A stretch of DNA of 6,118 nt from Candidatus Peribacteria bacterium (GCA_943359415.1 CALRHQ010000055.1:1-6118), one strand, 5' to 3'. Shown: positions 1 to 4,950, counted from the stretch's first letter. Made by a program: numbers and translations. The notes: a model not told the origin generated them from the letters alone.

Positions 1-98
1 AATAATACGTAAAGTCACGAACTTAAAACAAGTTTAGTTGTTAAGGACAAATTAGTCAAAACTCCATAGCAGAATCCAAAACTAATTATTTGACAAAA
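1..98. other. non-coding stretch, no gene seen
   Basis: No credible coding region, RNA gene or promoter is visible here. There is a 7-base inverted repeat (AATTAGT at 50-56, ACTAATT at 81-87) of unknown meaning. A TTGACA hexamer at 90-95 has no matching -10 element at the proper distance. This stretch is the far end of the 332-base gene-free region downstream of the tRNA; the rest of that region holds the repeats listed separately. Confidence 0.5.
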
Positions 99-135
99 TG
101 AAAAATCATCTCCACCTTTGGCGGAATATTTTTCA
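99..135 (-). other. stem-loop following tRNA-like repeat copy 1
   Basis: Read on the minus strand, this segment starts one base after the CCA end of repeat copy 1. The outer stem pairs TGAAAAAT (99-106) with ATTTTTCA (128-135). The inner stem pairs 111-116 with 120-125 around a three-base loop. One inner pair is G-U in minus-strand RNA but A-C in plus-strand RNA, which favours a minus-strand transcript. The internal sequence resembles the tRNA-Lys terminator at 294-331: both read AATCATCTC, a short GC stem, then a T run. It could act as a weak terminator or processing signal. Confidence 0.5.
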
Positions 136-136
136 A

Positions 137-184
137 TGGTGGGCCAGCCGGGATTTACCATCCGGGTATAAACTTCTCATCCCT
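137..184 (-). repeat. tRNA-Lys 3'-end repeat, copy 1
   Basis: On the minus strand this ends with AATCCCGGCTGGCCCACCA (137-155), identical to the last 19 bases of the tRNA-Lys gene at 333-351: the end of the T loop, the T-stem 3' strand, the acceptor 3' strand, the discriminator A and CCA. The 29 bases before it are not tRNA sequence. They begin AGGGATGAGAAGTTTAT and match copy 2 apart from a few changes near the centre. The D arm, anticodon arm and acceptor 5' strand are missing, so it cannot be a working tRNA. It may be a decayed or shortened tRNA duplicate, an integration relic, or a separate structured RNA that borrows the tRNA 3' end. Confidence 0.8.
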
Positions 185-193
185 CGCCGCAAA

Positions 194-232
194 TTGAAAA
201 CCGCCTTTGCTTTCAGCAAAGTCACTTTTCAA
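194..232 (-). other. stem-loop following tRNA-like repeat copy 2
   Basis: A very regular structure abuts the CCA end of repeat copy 2. The outer stem is TTGAAAA (194-200) with TTTTCAA (226-232), 7 perfect pairs. A symmetric 4x4 internal loop follows, then an inner stem CTTTGCT (205-211) with AGCAAAG (215-221), 7 perfect pairs closed by a three-base loop. The arrangement (AT outer stem, inner hairpin, directly after a CCA end) repeats the one at 99-135. It lacks a long U tract on the minus strand, so calling it a terminator would be weak. Confidence 0.6.
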
Positions 233-282
233 TGGTGGGCCAGCCGGGATTTACCCCTCCGGGGCATAAACTTCTCATCCCT
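233..282 (-). repeat. tRNA-Lys 3'-end repeat, copy 2
   Basis: This is the same composite as copy 1, placed 96 bases from it and 100 bases from the matching point of the real tRNA. The minus-strand 3' end (233-251) is identical to the last 19 bases of tRNA-Lys including CCA. The preceding block, beginning AGGGATGAGAAGTTTAT, is shared with copy 1. Where copy 1 can pair UACC with GGUA, this copy can form a longer GCCCC/GGGGU hairpin with a GGA loop, so pairing is kept although bases differ. That hints at selection on RNA structure, but two copies are too few to prove it. Confidence 0.8.
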
Positions 283-293
283 ATTGGCAAAAG

Positions 294-331
294 AAAAAAT
301 CATCTCTGCCTAAAGGCAGAACTGTTTTTTT
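294..331 (-). terminator. probable terminator of tRNA-Lys
   Basis: Directly 3' of the tRNA CCA on the minus strand there is an A run (T run 325-331 on the plus strand), then a 6-bp hairpin TCTGCC/GGCAGA (305-310 with 315-320) with a four-base loop, then GATGA and a T6 tract (294-299). The flanking A and T runs can extend the stem. The hairpin followed by a T tract a few bases from the mature tRNA end fits an intrinsic terminator. On the plus strand it also has a hairpin then T7, so it may work in both directions. Confidence 0.6.
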
Positions 332-332
332 C

Positions 333-408
333 TGGTGGGCCAGCCGGGATTCGAACCCGGGACCAATTGCTTAAGAGGCAACTGCTCTACCGGCTGAGCT
401 ACTGACCC
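333..408 (-). tRNA. tRNA-Lys (anticodon CUU)
   Basis: This is a complete cloverleaf on the minus strand, 76 bases with encoded CCA. The acceptor arms GGGTCAG and CTGGCCC pair at 7 positions including one U-G. The D stem is GCTC/GAGC. The anticodon stem GTTGC/GCAAT closes the seven-base loop CTCTTAA, giving anticodon CTT (373-375), which decodes AAG lysine codons. The T stem CCGGG/CCCGG encloses the loop TTCGAAT. The discriminator is A, followed by CCA. It is transcribed away from the glycosyltransferase gene; the gap between the two 5' ends is 33 bases. The last 19 bases are copied twice further downstream. Confidence 0.97.
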
Positions 409-429
409 TAAAGAAAACAAGCACGGGAA

Positions 430-458
430 AAGTTACCACCTATGCGAAACTTTATCAA
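430..458 (-). promoter_or_regulatory. possible promoter of tRNA-Lys
   Basis: On the minus strand TTGATA (453-458) and TAACTT (430-435) are separated by 17 bases and lie about 21 bases ahead of the tRNA 5' end. The -35 is good (4 of 6 plus TTG), the -10 is poor (3 of 6). It overlaps the first codons of the glycosyltransferase gene. I offer it as the best candidate only. Confidence 0.3.
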
Positions 459-1614
459 TAAAAAAAAATCAGCTATACTGCGACACGTGAAAAATATATT
501 ACTTTACACAGACACACCACTCGCAGGAGGAGCCGAAATCCAGATGTTTTTGCTTGCAAAATTTTTAAACAAAAACGCATTTACACCAATTATCGCAGTA
601 AGCAACAATGAACCACTCGACAAACTTGTAGAAAATTTCGACAAAGAAGGAATCAAGGTTCTCAGGATCAACGCAAAAAGCAAACACAATCCAGTACATT
701 ACCTTTCATTGAGAAGAATAATCGCTGAAGAAAAAATCGACATACTACATTTAAATTTATGGAATCCGGCAAGCTGTCGTTATGGTTTTTTAGCTGGCAA
801 ATCAGCAAATATTCCAGTCATAGTAACAGAGCATGACCCATTTGAACTCACAGGATTTAAGAATGCATTCAAACAATATGGATTAAAAAATATTTCAAAA
901 ATCGTCACAGTTTCTTTAGAAAATCAGAAACTACTCAAGAAATTTTTCCCAGAACATAAAGAAAAAATCGAAGTAATCCAAAATGGAATCGACACAGACT
1001 GGTGGCAATCACAAGTTTTAAGATTCACAGAAAAAGATAGAAAAGAAATAAAAACTGAAATTTTTGGCACAAATGAAAACACATTAATAATAATTTCAGT
1101 AGCCGAACTTCATGAGAGAAAAGGGCTTAAATACTTGATAAAAGCAGTGTCGGAAGTAAAAGAAAAATATCCAAATATCAAACTTGTAATTGTAGGCGAA
1201 GGCCCTGATAGAAAAAATCTCGAAGAATTAATAAAAGATTTAAAACTCGAAAATCACGTAACGCTTTTGGGAAGAAGAAAAGAAATCCCAAAACTCTTAA
1301 AAAGCTCGAACATTTTTGTTTTGCCATCGCGCAGAGAGGCTTTTGGGCTCGTAAATCTCGAAGCAATGATTACTCCCCTGCCCGTCATCGCAAGCAAAGT
1401 TGGTGGAATACCGGAAATAATAAAAGATGGAGAAACTGGAATTTTGGTCAAACCGGAAAACGAAAAAGAACTCGCAGAAGCCTTAGAAACACTTATCGCA
1501 GATCCTCAACTTCGCGAAAAAATGGCAAGTAATGGATTTTTACGAGTAAAGGAAAATTTCTCCGCTCAAAAAATGGCTGAGAAATACGAGAAACTATATT
1601 CGGAATTACTCTAA
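442..1614 (+). CDS. GT4-family glycosyltransferase (GT-B fold)
   Basis: This 390-residue protein would move a sugar from a nucleotide-sugar donor to an acceptor, most likely in surface polysaccharide, lipid or glycan synthesis at the inner face of the membrane. The acceptor cannot be read from sequence. The N-terminal Rossmann half begins KNILLYTDTPLAGGAE (residues 17-32), with the glycine pair typical of the family. It continues with TEHD (129-132) and VIQNGID near 178-184. The C-terminal half has the donor-site segment LHERKG (223-228), VIVGEGP (249-255) and the E-x7-E motif E299-E307 in EAFGLVNLE, characteristic of retaining GT4 enzymes. There is no signal peptide or membrane span. The ATG start adds 15 lysine-rich residues before the usual family N terminus; the GTG codon at 487 (residue 16) is an equally plausible start. 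Neither has a clear ribosome-binding site. The gene stands alone between tRNA-Lys and radA. Confidence 0.9.
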   Translation: MRNFINKKKSAILRHVKNILLYTDTPLAGGAEIQMFLLAKFLNKNAFTPIIAVSNNEPLDKLVENFDKEGIKVLRINAKSKHNPVHYLSLRRIIAEEKIDILHLNLWNPASCRYGFLAGKSANIPVIVTEHDPFELTGFKNAFKQYGLKNISKIVTVSLENQKLLKKFFPEHKEKIEVIQNGIDTDWWQSQVLRFTEKDRKEIKTEIFGTNENTLIIISVAELHERKGLKYLIKAVSEVKEKYPNIKLVIVGEGPDRKNLEELIKDLKLENHVTLLGRRKEIPKLLKSSNIFVLPSRREAFGLVNLEAMITPLPVIASKVGGIPEIIKDGETGILVKPENEKELAEALETLIADPQLREKMASNGFLRVKENFSAQKMAEKYEKLYSELL

Positions 1615-1627
1615 AACATTTTTTCAA

Positions 1628-1637
1628 GACGATCGTC
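1628..1637. promoter_or_regulatory. 10-base palindrome upstream of radA promoter
   Basis: GACGATCGTC is a perfect palindrome 14 bases after the glycosyltransferase stop and 13 bases before the radA -35. Its right half, CGTCAA (1634-1639), is the inverse of TTGACG at the -35 (1651-1656), and TCAAGA (1624-1629) is the inverse of TCTTGA (1649-1654). This clustering fits a protein-binding region or a weak stem-loop at the end of the upstream transcript, but no known site is recognised. Confidence 0.35.
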
Positions 1638-1650
1638 AACACAATCAATC

Positions 1651-1679
1651 TTGACGGTGAGCGTACACTCACCTATACT
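1651..1679 (+). promoter_or_regulatory. sigma70-like promoter of radA
   Basis: TTGACG (1651-1656) and TATACT (1674-1679) are each 5 of 6 to consensus and are separated by exactly 17 bases. Transcription would start near 1686, leaving a leader of only about 16 bases before the ATG at 1702, with no Shine-Dalgarno sequence in it. This is the best promoter in the window. Confidence 0.75.
1656..1673. promoter_or_regulatory. palindromic operator candidate in radA promoter spacer
   Basis: GGTGAG and CTCACC (1656-1661 and 1668-1673) form perfect inverted arms around a centre that contains GTAC; 16 of 18 bases obey the symmetry. The palindrome fills the space between the -35 and -10 hexamers, where a bound dimer would block RNA polymerase. 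radA is a recombination-repair gene, so a damage-responsive repressor is a natural guess. The sequence matches neither the E. coli LexA box (CTG-N10-CAG) nor the Bacillus type (GAAC-N4-GTTC), so the regulator is unknown. Confidence 0.5.
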
Positions 1680-1701
1680 CTGGTCAGTTTAATCCTCAAT
1701 T

Positions 1702-3042
1702 ATGAAATTAAAAACTGTCTATATTTGCTCAAACTGTAGCCATGAAAGCCAAAGGTGGGTTGGCAAATGTCCAAACTGCGAAGCGTGGAATAGTTTTATG
1801 GAAGACGTTATCAATGTCGGGAAACCTATCAAACAAGGGATTTCATCAACACCAAGATCCTTAAGAATAGAAGCACTATCCCCTTCTTCACTTCATACAA
1901 ACAAAACAGGAATATCAAGATTTTTAACAGGAATCGAAGAATTTGATCGCGTAATAGGTGGCGGTATCGTTGCAGGAAGTTTGATTTTGCTCAGTGGTGA
2001 GCCTGGAATCGGAAAATCGACACTCACCCTTCAAATTGCAAACAATATTTCTAAAATCAAGAAAGTTTTACTAATATCAGGAGAAGAATCAGTAGATCAA
2101 ATAGCAGAAAGAGCACAAAGGCTTAATCTAAACGAAGAAAATCTCACAGCTGTGAATGAATACAATCTCGAAACAAGCTTAGAAACTATCCGAAAAGAAA
2201 AACCGGATTTTGTAATAATAGATTCTATTCAAGTAATCTCCAGCATAGACATCCCAGGATCAGCAGGCTCTATAACACAAGTAAGATATTGCACAGAACG
2301 AATAATGGAAGTCGCAAAAACTTCAGGGATTGCAGTGATGCTCATAGGCCACGTAACAAAAGACGGAAATCTTGCCGGACCAAGAGTTTTGGAACACTTA
2401 GTAGATACAGTGATGCAAATTGAGGGCGACAGATTTCAGCAATTCAGAATGTTACGTGCTTCAAAAAACAGATTTGGTTCATGTAATGAAGTCGGAATTT
2501 TTGAAATGACAGAAAATGGTATGACAGAGGTAAAAAATCCATCGGAACAATTTCTTGAAGGTAGAAAAAAAGACGCAATAGGAAGTGTAATAACAGTAGC
2601 CATGGAAGGAACAAGACCATTTTTAGTTGAAGTACAAGCCCTTGCTTCAACAAGTCCATTCGGATATCCAAAGCGCACAGCAAACGGTTTCGACATAAAT
2701 CGCCTGCAAATACTCATAGCCGTTTTGGAGAAACATGCCAAGATAAATCTACAAAACCAAGATGTATTTATAAATATAGTTGGAGGAATTCGCTTAAATG
2801 AACCGGCTGCAGACTTGGCCGTACTCATGGCAATAGTATCATCACACACAAAAAAACCAATTCCGGAAAAAACTGTAATATACGGAGAAGTTGGCCTTTC
2901 AGGAGAACTTCGAAAAGTGAGTCACGCAGAAAAACGAGCAAAAGAATCAGAAAAATTAGGATTTACAAATCAAATAACTCCAGATAAATACAAGGAAATA
3001 ATTCAGGCAATCAGAAACACAACAAATAGTATTCAAGAATAA
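1702..3042 (+). CDS. radA: DNA repair protein RadA (Sms)
   Basis: RadA is a RecA-related, DnaB-like ATPase that drives branch migration and processing of recombination intermediates during DNA repair in the cytoplasm. The 446 residues show the full family order and usual length. There is an N-terminal zinc finger with Cys9, Cys12, Cys23 and Cys26. The ATPase core has Walker A GEPGIGKST (99-107) and Walker B VIIDS (171-175), and the RadA signature KNRFG lies at 255-259. The C-terminal Lon-protease-like domain starts near 280 and includes SPFGYPKRTANGFD and VGGIRLNEPAADLA. No frameshift or missing motif is seen. The ATG at 1702 starts just before the zinc finger, as expected. The gene has its own promoter 23 bases upstream and ends 20 bases from the convergent tatD stop; I see no hairpin terminator in that gap, so the two transcripts may overlap. 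Confidence 0.97.
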   Translation: MKLKTVYICSNCSHESQRWVGKCPNCEAWNSFMEDVINVGKPIKQGISSTPRSLRIEALSPSSLHTNKTGISRFLTGIEEFDRVIGGGIVAGSLILLSGEPGIGKSTLTLQIANNISKIKKVLLISGEESVDQIAERAQRLNLNEENLTAVNEYNLETSLETIRKEKPDFVIIDSIQVISSIDIPGSAGSITQVRYCTERIMEVAKTSGIAVMLIGHVTKDGNLAGPRVLEHLVDTVMQIEGDRFQQFRMLRASKNRFGSCNEVGIFEMTENGMTEVKNPSEQFLEGRKKDAIGSVITVAMEGTRPFLVEVQALASTSPFGYPKRTANGFDINRLQILIAVLEKHAKINLQNQDVFINIVGGIRLNEPAADLAVLMAIVSSHTKKPIPEKTVIYGEVGLSGELRKVSHAEKRAKESEKLGFTNQITPDKYKEIIQAIRNTTNSIQE

Positions 3043-3062
3043 AATTACATTAACCTACAAAT

Positions 3063-3845
3063 TCACTTCATCCTTTCAAAAAACCTTTTTGCATTTTCAG
3101 TAGATTTTTCACAAACCTCTTCATAAGAAATATCTTTGATTTCTGCAATTTTCATAGCAGTTTCCGCAACATACGCAGGTTGATTCATTTTCCCTCTGAA
3201 TTTTTGCGGAGCAAGATAAGGAGAATCAGTCTCAACCATAAACATATCCATAGGTGCATTTTTAGCGACTTCTTGCATTTCTTTTGCACTTGGATAAGTA
3301 ACAATTCCTGTAAAAGAAGTTATTATTCCCCTATCCCATAGTTTTTTAGCAAAATCCAACGTACCACTATAACAATGAAAGACTATTCCTACATATTTTC
3401 CATCAAATGAAAATTTTTCATCCAAAATCTCCAAACAATCTTCATAAGCATCCCTACAATGCACAACTAAAGGAACATTTACACTTTTTGCAAGATCTAT
3501 CTGCAACCTAAAAGCATTTTTTTGTACATCTTTTGGAACCTCAGCCTTGCAATAATCTAAACCACATTCTCCAATTCCAACAATTTTTTTATTTTCAGAA
3601 ATAAGTTTTTTCCATTCTTCCATCAAGTCATTGGTAGCCAAAACAGCATCATAAGGATGAATTCCAAGAGTTGCATATAAATTTTCATATTTTTGAGACA
3701 ACAATACTGCGTCTTCAGAAGACTTCACGTCACACCCAATATTAATAATTTTTATAACACCAGCCTCTTTTGCCTTAGACAAGACATCTTCAAAGTTTTC
3801 ATCAAATTCATGAAACATCAAATGTGCATGTGTATCTATTAACAT
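3063..3845 (-). CDS. tatD: TatD-family metal-dependent hydrolase/DNase
   Basis: This 260-residue TIM-barrel protein of the amidohydrolase superfamily is the usual TatD/YcfH length. Members cut DNA 3'-5' with two metal ions and take part in DNA repair or turnover; exact substrates vary. The metal ligands expected for the family are all present: His6 and His8 in THAHL, Glu93 in GIGECGLDY, His129 in VVHCRDA, His157 in FHCYSG and Asp207 in ETDSPYLAP. The C-terminal signature FRGKMNQPAYV is also typical. The first residues MLIDTHAH fix the start. It begins 2 bases after the tyrA stop, so it is very probably cotranscribed and translated by reinitiation, since no ribosome-binding site is visible. 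Its stop is TGA, which argues against recoded TGA in this genome. Its link with tyrA is positional, not functional. Confidence 0.95.
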   Translation of the reverse strand: MLIDTHAHLMFHEFDENFEDVLSKAKEAGVIKIINIGCDVKSSEDAVLLSQKYENLYATLGIHPYDAVLATNDLMEEWKKLISENKKIVGIGECGLDYCKAEVPKDVQKNAFRLQIDLAKSVNVPLVVHCRDAYEDCLEILDEKFSFDGKYVGIVFHCYSGTLDFAKKLWDRGIITSFTGIVTYPSAKEMQEVAKNAPMDMFMVETDSPYLAPQKFRGKMNQPAYVAETAMKIAEIKDISYEEVCEKSTENAKRFFERMK

Positions 3846-3847
3846 AA

Positions 3848-4672
3848 TTACAGTTTATTAATAATTTTTTCACTCTCTTTGAAAGCTTTTTTCGAAAAAT
3901 CTCCAAGAAATTCACTGACCTTTTCAAATCTTTTTGAGAGTTTTTTTATATCATTTTTTAAAATCAATTTTTCGTAATCTTTAGAAGTTTTTCCGAGGAA
4001 TTTAATCAAATCTTTCGAATAAGGATTATTCGCAATAATAGCAGTACAAAGACCAGCATCACGGGAAAAGATTCTACCTATAAAACTCATTTCCACCTTA
4101 TACATTGGGGTTCCAATATCATAAAATTTTTCAGGATTAACCCCAAAAAATTTCATCATTTCTCCAGCCAAAATAATTTTCAAATGAGGAATAAGTTGAA
4201 CAAGAACCATAGCTTTATCATGCTCCTCAGCAGTCATAACAATAATTTTAAAACCAAGTTTTTCGAAAAGTTTTTTCATTTCAATAAACACTTTTTTATC
4301 GCATCTACTTGGACAAAAAACTAGGTTTGAATCTTTTATTTTTTCATGCGTCGGTCCAAACAATGGATGCATTCCTATTACATTCCCTTTCGATTTATTC
4401 ATAACATCAAGTTGATTTTTCTTTAATGAACTTACATCCATAACAATCTGATCTTTCCTTGTAGAAGATGAGATCTCTTTCTTCATAATTTCAACGCTTT
4501 TTTCAAGTGGAACACTGAAAACAACAATATCAGATTTTTTTATAAGATCTTTATTTGACATTTTCGTACCGATATCAGAAACAATCACATCAAATCCCAT
4601 TTTTTTAAAGAAACCAGCAAATTGGCTACCCGTAGCTCCATTACCGCCTATGATGCCAACAATTTTTTTCAT
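3848..4672 (-). CDS. tyrA: prephenate dehydrogenase (TyrA, monofunctional)
   Basis: TyrA oxidatively decarboxylates prephenate to 4-hydroxyphenylpyruvate, the tyrosine branch step. The 274 residues begin with a dinucleotide-binding fold (GIIGGNGATG, residues 6-15). Asp33 at the end of the second strand suggests NAD+ rather than NADP+. HPLFGP holds His102, aligning with the catalytic His197 of E. coli TyrA. IGRIFSRDAGL holds Arg200, aligning with prephenate-binding Arg294; E. coli Arg286 is Lys192 here. The whole C-terminal helical part (MYKVEMSFIGRIF, then VSEFLGDFSKKAFKES) resembles the dehydrogenase part of the enteric T-protein. The chorismate mutase domain found at the N terminus in enterics is absent, as is any ACT domain, so mutase activity must come from another gene. 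It is divergent from the DAHP synthase gene of the same pathway and leads into tatD. No clear promoter or ribosome-binding site was found for it. Confidence 0.9.
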   Translation of the reverse strand: MKKIVGIIGGNGATGSQFAGFFKKMGFDVIVSDIGTKMSNKDLIKKSDIVVFSVPLEKSVEIMKKEISSSTRKDQIVMDVSSLKKNQLDVMNKSKGNVIGMHPLFGPTHEKIKDSNLVFCPSRCDKKVFIEMKKLFEKLGFKIIVMTAEEHDKAMVLVQLIPHLKIILAGEMMKFFGVNPEKFYDIGTPMYKVEMSFIGRIFSRDAGLCTAIIANNPYSKDLIKFLGKTSKDYEKLILKNDIKKLSKRFEKVSEFLGDFSKKAFKESEKIINKL

Positions 4673-4677
4673 AAAAT

Positions 4678-4705
4678 TTGACTTTATTTAGAATTAAAGT
4701 AACAT
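4678..4705 (+). promoter_or_regulatory. candidate promoter for leader peptide and DAHP synthase
   Basis: TTGACT (4678-4683, 5 of 6) and TAACAT (4700-4705, 4 of 6) are 16 bases apart. Transcription would start near 4712, so the leader open frame at 4726 or 4732 would have a 14-20 base 5' leader. An alternative is GTAACA (4699-4704) with TACAAT (4722-4727), spacing 17, which would make the ATG at 4732 nearly leaderless. Either puts the attenuator inside the transcript. Confidence 0.4.
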
Positions 4706-4751
4706 TCCAACTGTCTTACTTTACAATGTACATGCAAGAATCAAAAGTAAA
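4696..4751. promoter_or_regulatory. alternating AAAGTAA/TTACTTT repeats between tyrA and DAHP synthase
   Basis: AAAGTAA occurs at 4696-4702 and 4745-4751, and its inverse TTACTTT at 4716-4722. The first pair forms an inverted repeat with a 13-base gap across the presumed start region of the divergent transcripts. It could be an operator shared by tyrA and the DAHP synthase gene. In such AT-rich sequence seven-base matches can also arise by chance. Confidence 0.3.
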
Positions 4752-4830
4752 AATAGCAGTTCTCAAAAATCCATTACAATGGGTTGCTGACTTATATTTT
4801 TATTTTTTTGACCTACTTGGCATGAGATAA
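4726..4830 (+). CDS. leader peptide of aromatic attenuator
   Basis: This open frame has 34 codons from ATG 4726, or 32 from ATG 4732; the start cannot be settled because neither has a Shine-Dalgarno sequence. The peptide includes the run Tyr-Phe-Tyr-Phe-Phe encoded at 4795-4809, with a single Trp codon at 4780. After the run come only six codons (DLLGMR) and a TAA stop at 4828-4830. The role inferred is to measure the supply of charged tRNA-Tyr and tRNA-Phe: a ribosome waiting in the aromatic run leaves the next 15 bases free for antiterminator pairing, while one that reaches the stop covers them. The product itself need have no function. It lies upstream of, and in the same direction as, the gene for the first enzyme of aromatic biosynthesis, as pheL and trpL do in enterics. 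A small membrane peptide is a less likely alternative, since only the middle is hydrophobic. Confidence 0.75.
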   Translation: MYMQESKVKIAVLKNPLQWVADLYFYFFDLLGMR

Positions 4831-4865
4831 ACGTTTATAGTAAGCCACATTATCTCACTGCCAAG
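4816..4865 (+). promoter_or_regulatory. antiterminator stem of the attenuator
   Basis: CTTGGCATGAGATAA (4816-4830), the last five codons of the leader frame including its stop, pairs with 4850-4865 to give 15 base pairs with one bulged C at 4858 and a 19-base loop. The 3' strand of this stem (4850-4865) is also the 5' strand of the terminator at 4853-4878, so the two cannot coexist. The stem forms only when no ribosome sits on 4816-4830. Confidence 0.8.
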
Positions 4866-4885
4866 ACTGGCATTGGGATTTTTTT
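4853..4885 (+). terminator. attenuator terminator upstream of DAHP synthase
   Basis: TCTCACTGCCA (4853-4863) pairs with TGGCATTGGGA (4868-4878): ten pairs including one G-U, with a single C-T mismatch at 4858/4873 and the four-base loop AGAC. Seven T follow at once (4879-4885), the classic intrinsic terminator form. It sits 116 bases before the DAHP synthase start and after the leader stop, so transcription must pass it to reach the gene from the upstream promoter. Confidence 0.85.
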
Positions 4886-4922
4886 ATATTCTTAACCCAA
4901 ACTTACAATGGGAAACAAAGTC

Positions 4923-4950
4923 TTTACAAATCAGGTAGCAACAATAGAAT
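4923..4950 (+). promoter_or_regulatory. possible second promoter after the attenuator
   Basis: TTTACA (4923-4928) and TAGAAT (4945-4950) are each 5 of 6 to consensus and 16 bases apart. They would start transcription near 4957, about 45 bases before the DAHP synthase ATG. If real it would give basal expression independent of the attenuator. AT-rich sequence yields such matches by chance, so confidence is modest. Confidence 0.35.

Noticed and set aside
90..95. TTGACA as a promoter -35
   Set aside because: No acceptable -10 hexamer 15-19 bases downstream and no gene starts after it.
98..313. A 71-codon plus-strand open frame with the segment QWWASRDLP twice
   Set aside because: It is the antisense reading of the two tRNA 3'-end repeats; the peptide repeat is a by-product of the DNA repeat, and similar tRNA-antisense peptides are a known annotation artefact.
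137..351. CRISPR array
   Set aside because: Only three copies, of which one is a real tRNA gene; the intervening segments are self-complementary, partly similar to one another and about twice spacer length; no cas gene is present.
137..351. Attachment sites of an integrated element
   Set aside because: The copies are only about 100 bases apart with no integrase or cargo; kept as a possible relic explanation only.
2436..2849. 137-codon minus-strand frame inside radA
   Set aside because: It lies wholly within the well-supported radA coding region, has no recognisable domain, and is explained by codon composition of the opposite strand.
3043..3062. Terminator between convergent radA and tatD
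   Set aside because: The 20 bases hold no inverted repeat with a T tract on either strand.
3063..3065. Recoded TGA (glycine or tryptophan), as in some candidate-phylum bacteria
   Set aside because: TGA ends tatD right at the usual family length, Trp residues are TGG, and no conserved gene is interrupted by TGA.
4726..4885. Riboswitch or T-box as the explanation of the leader structures
   Set aside because: The T-box sequence (TGGNACCGCG-like) and specifier stem are absent, and no known riboswitch core is recognised; the translated aromatic codon run explains the layout better.
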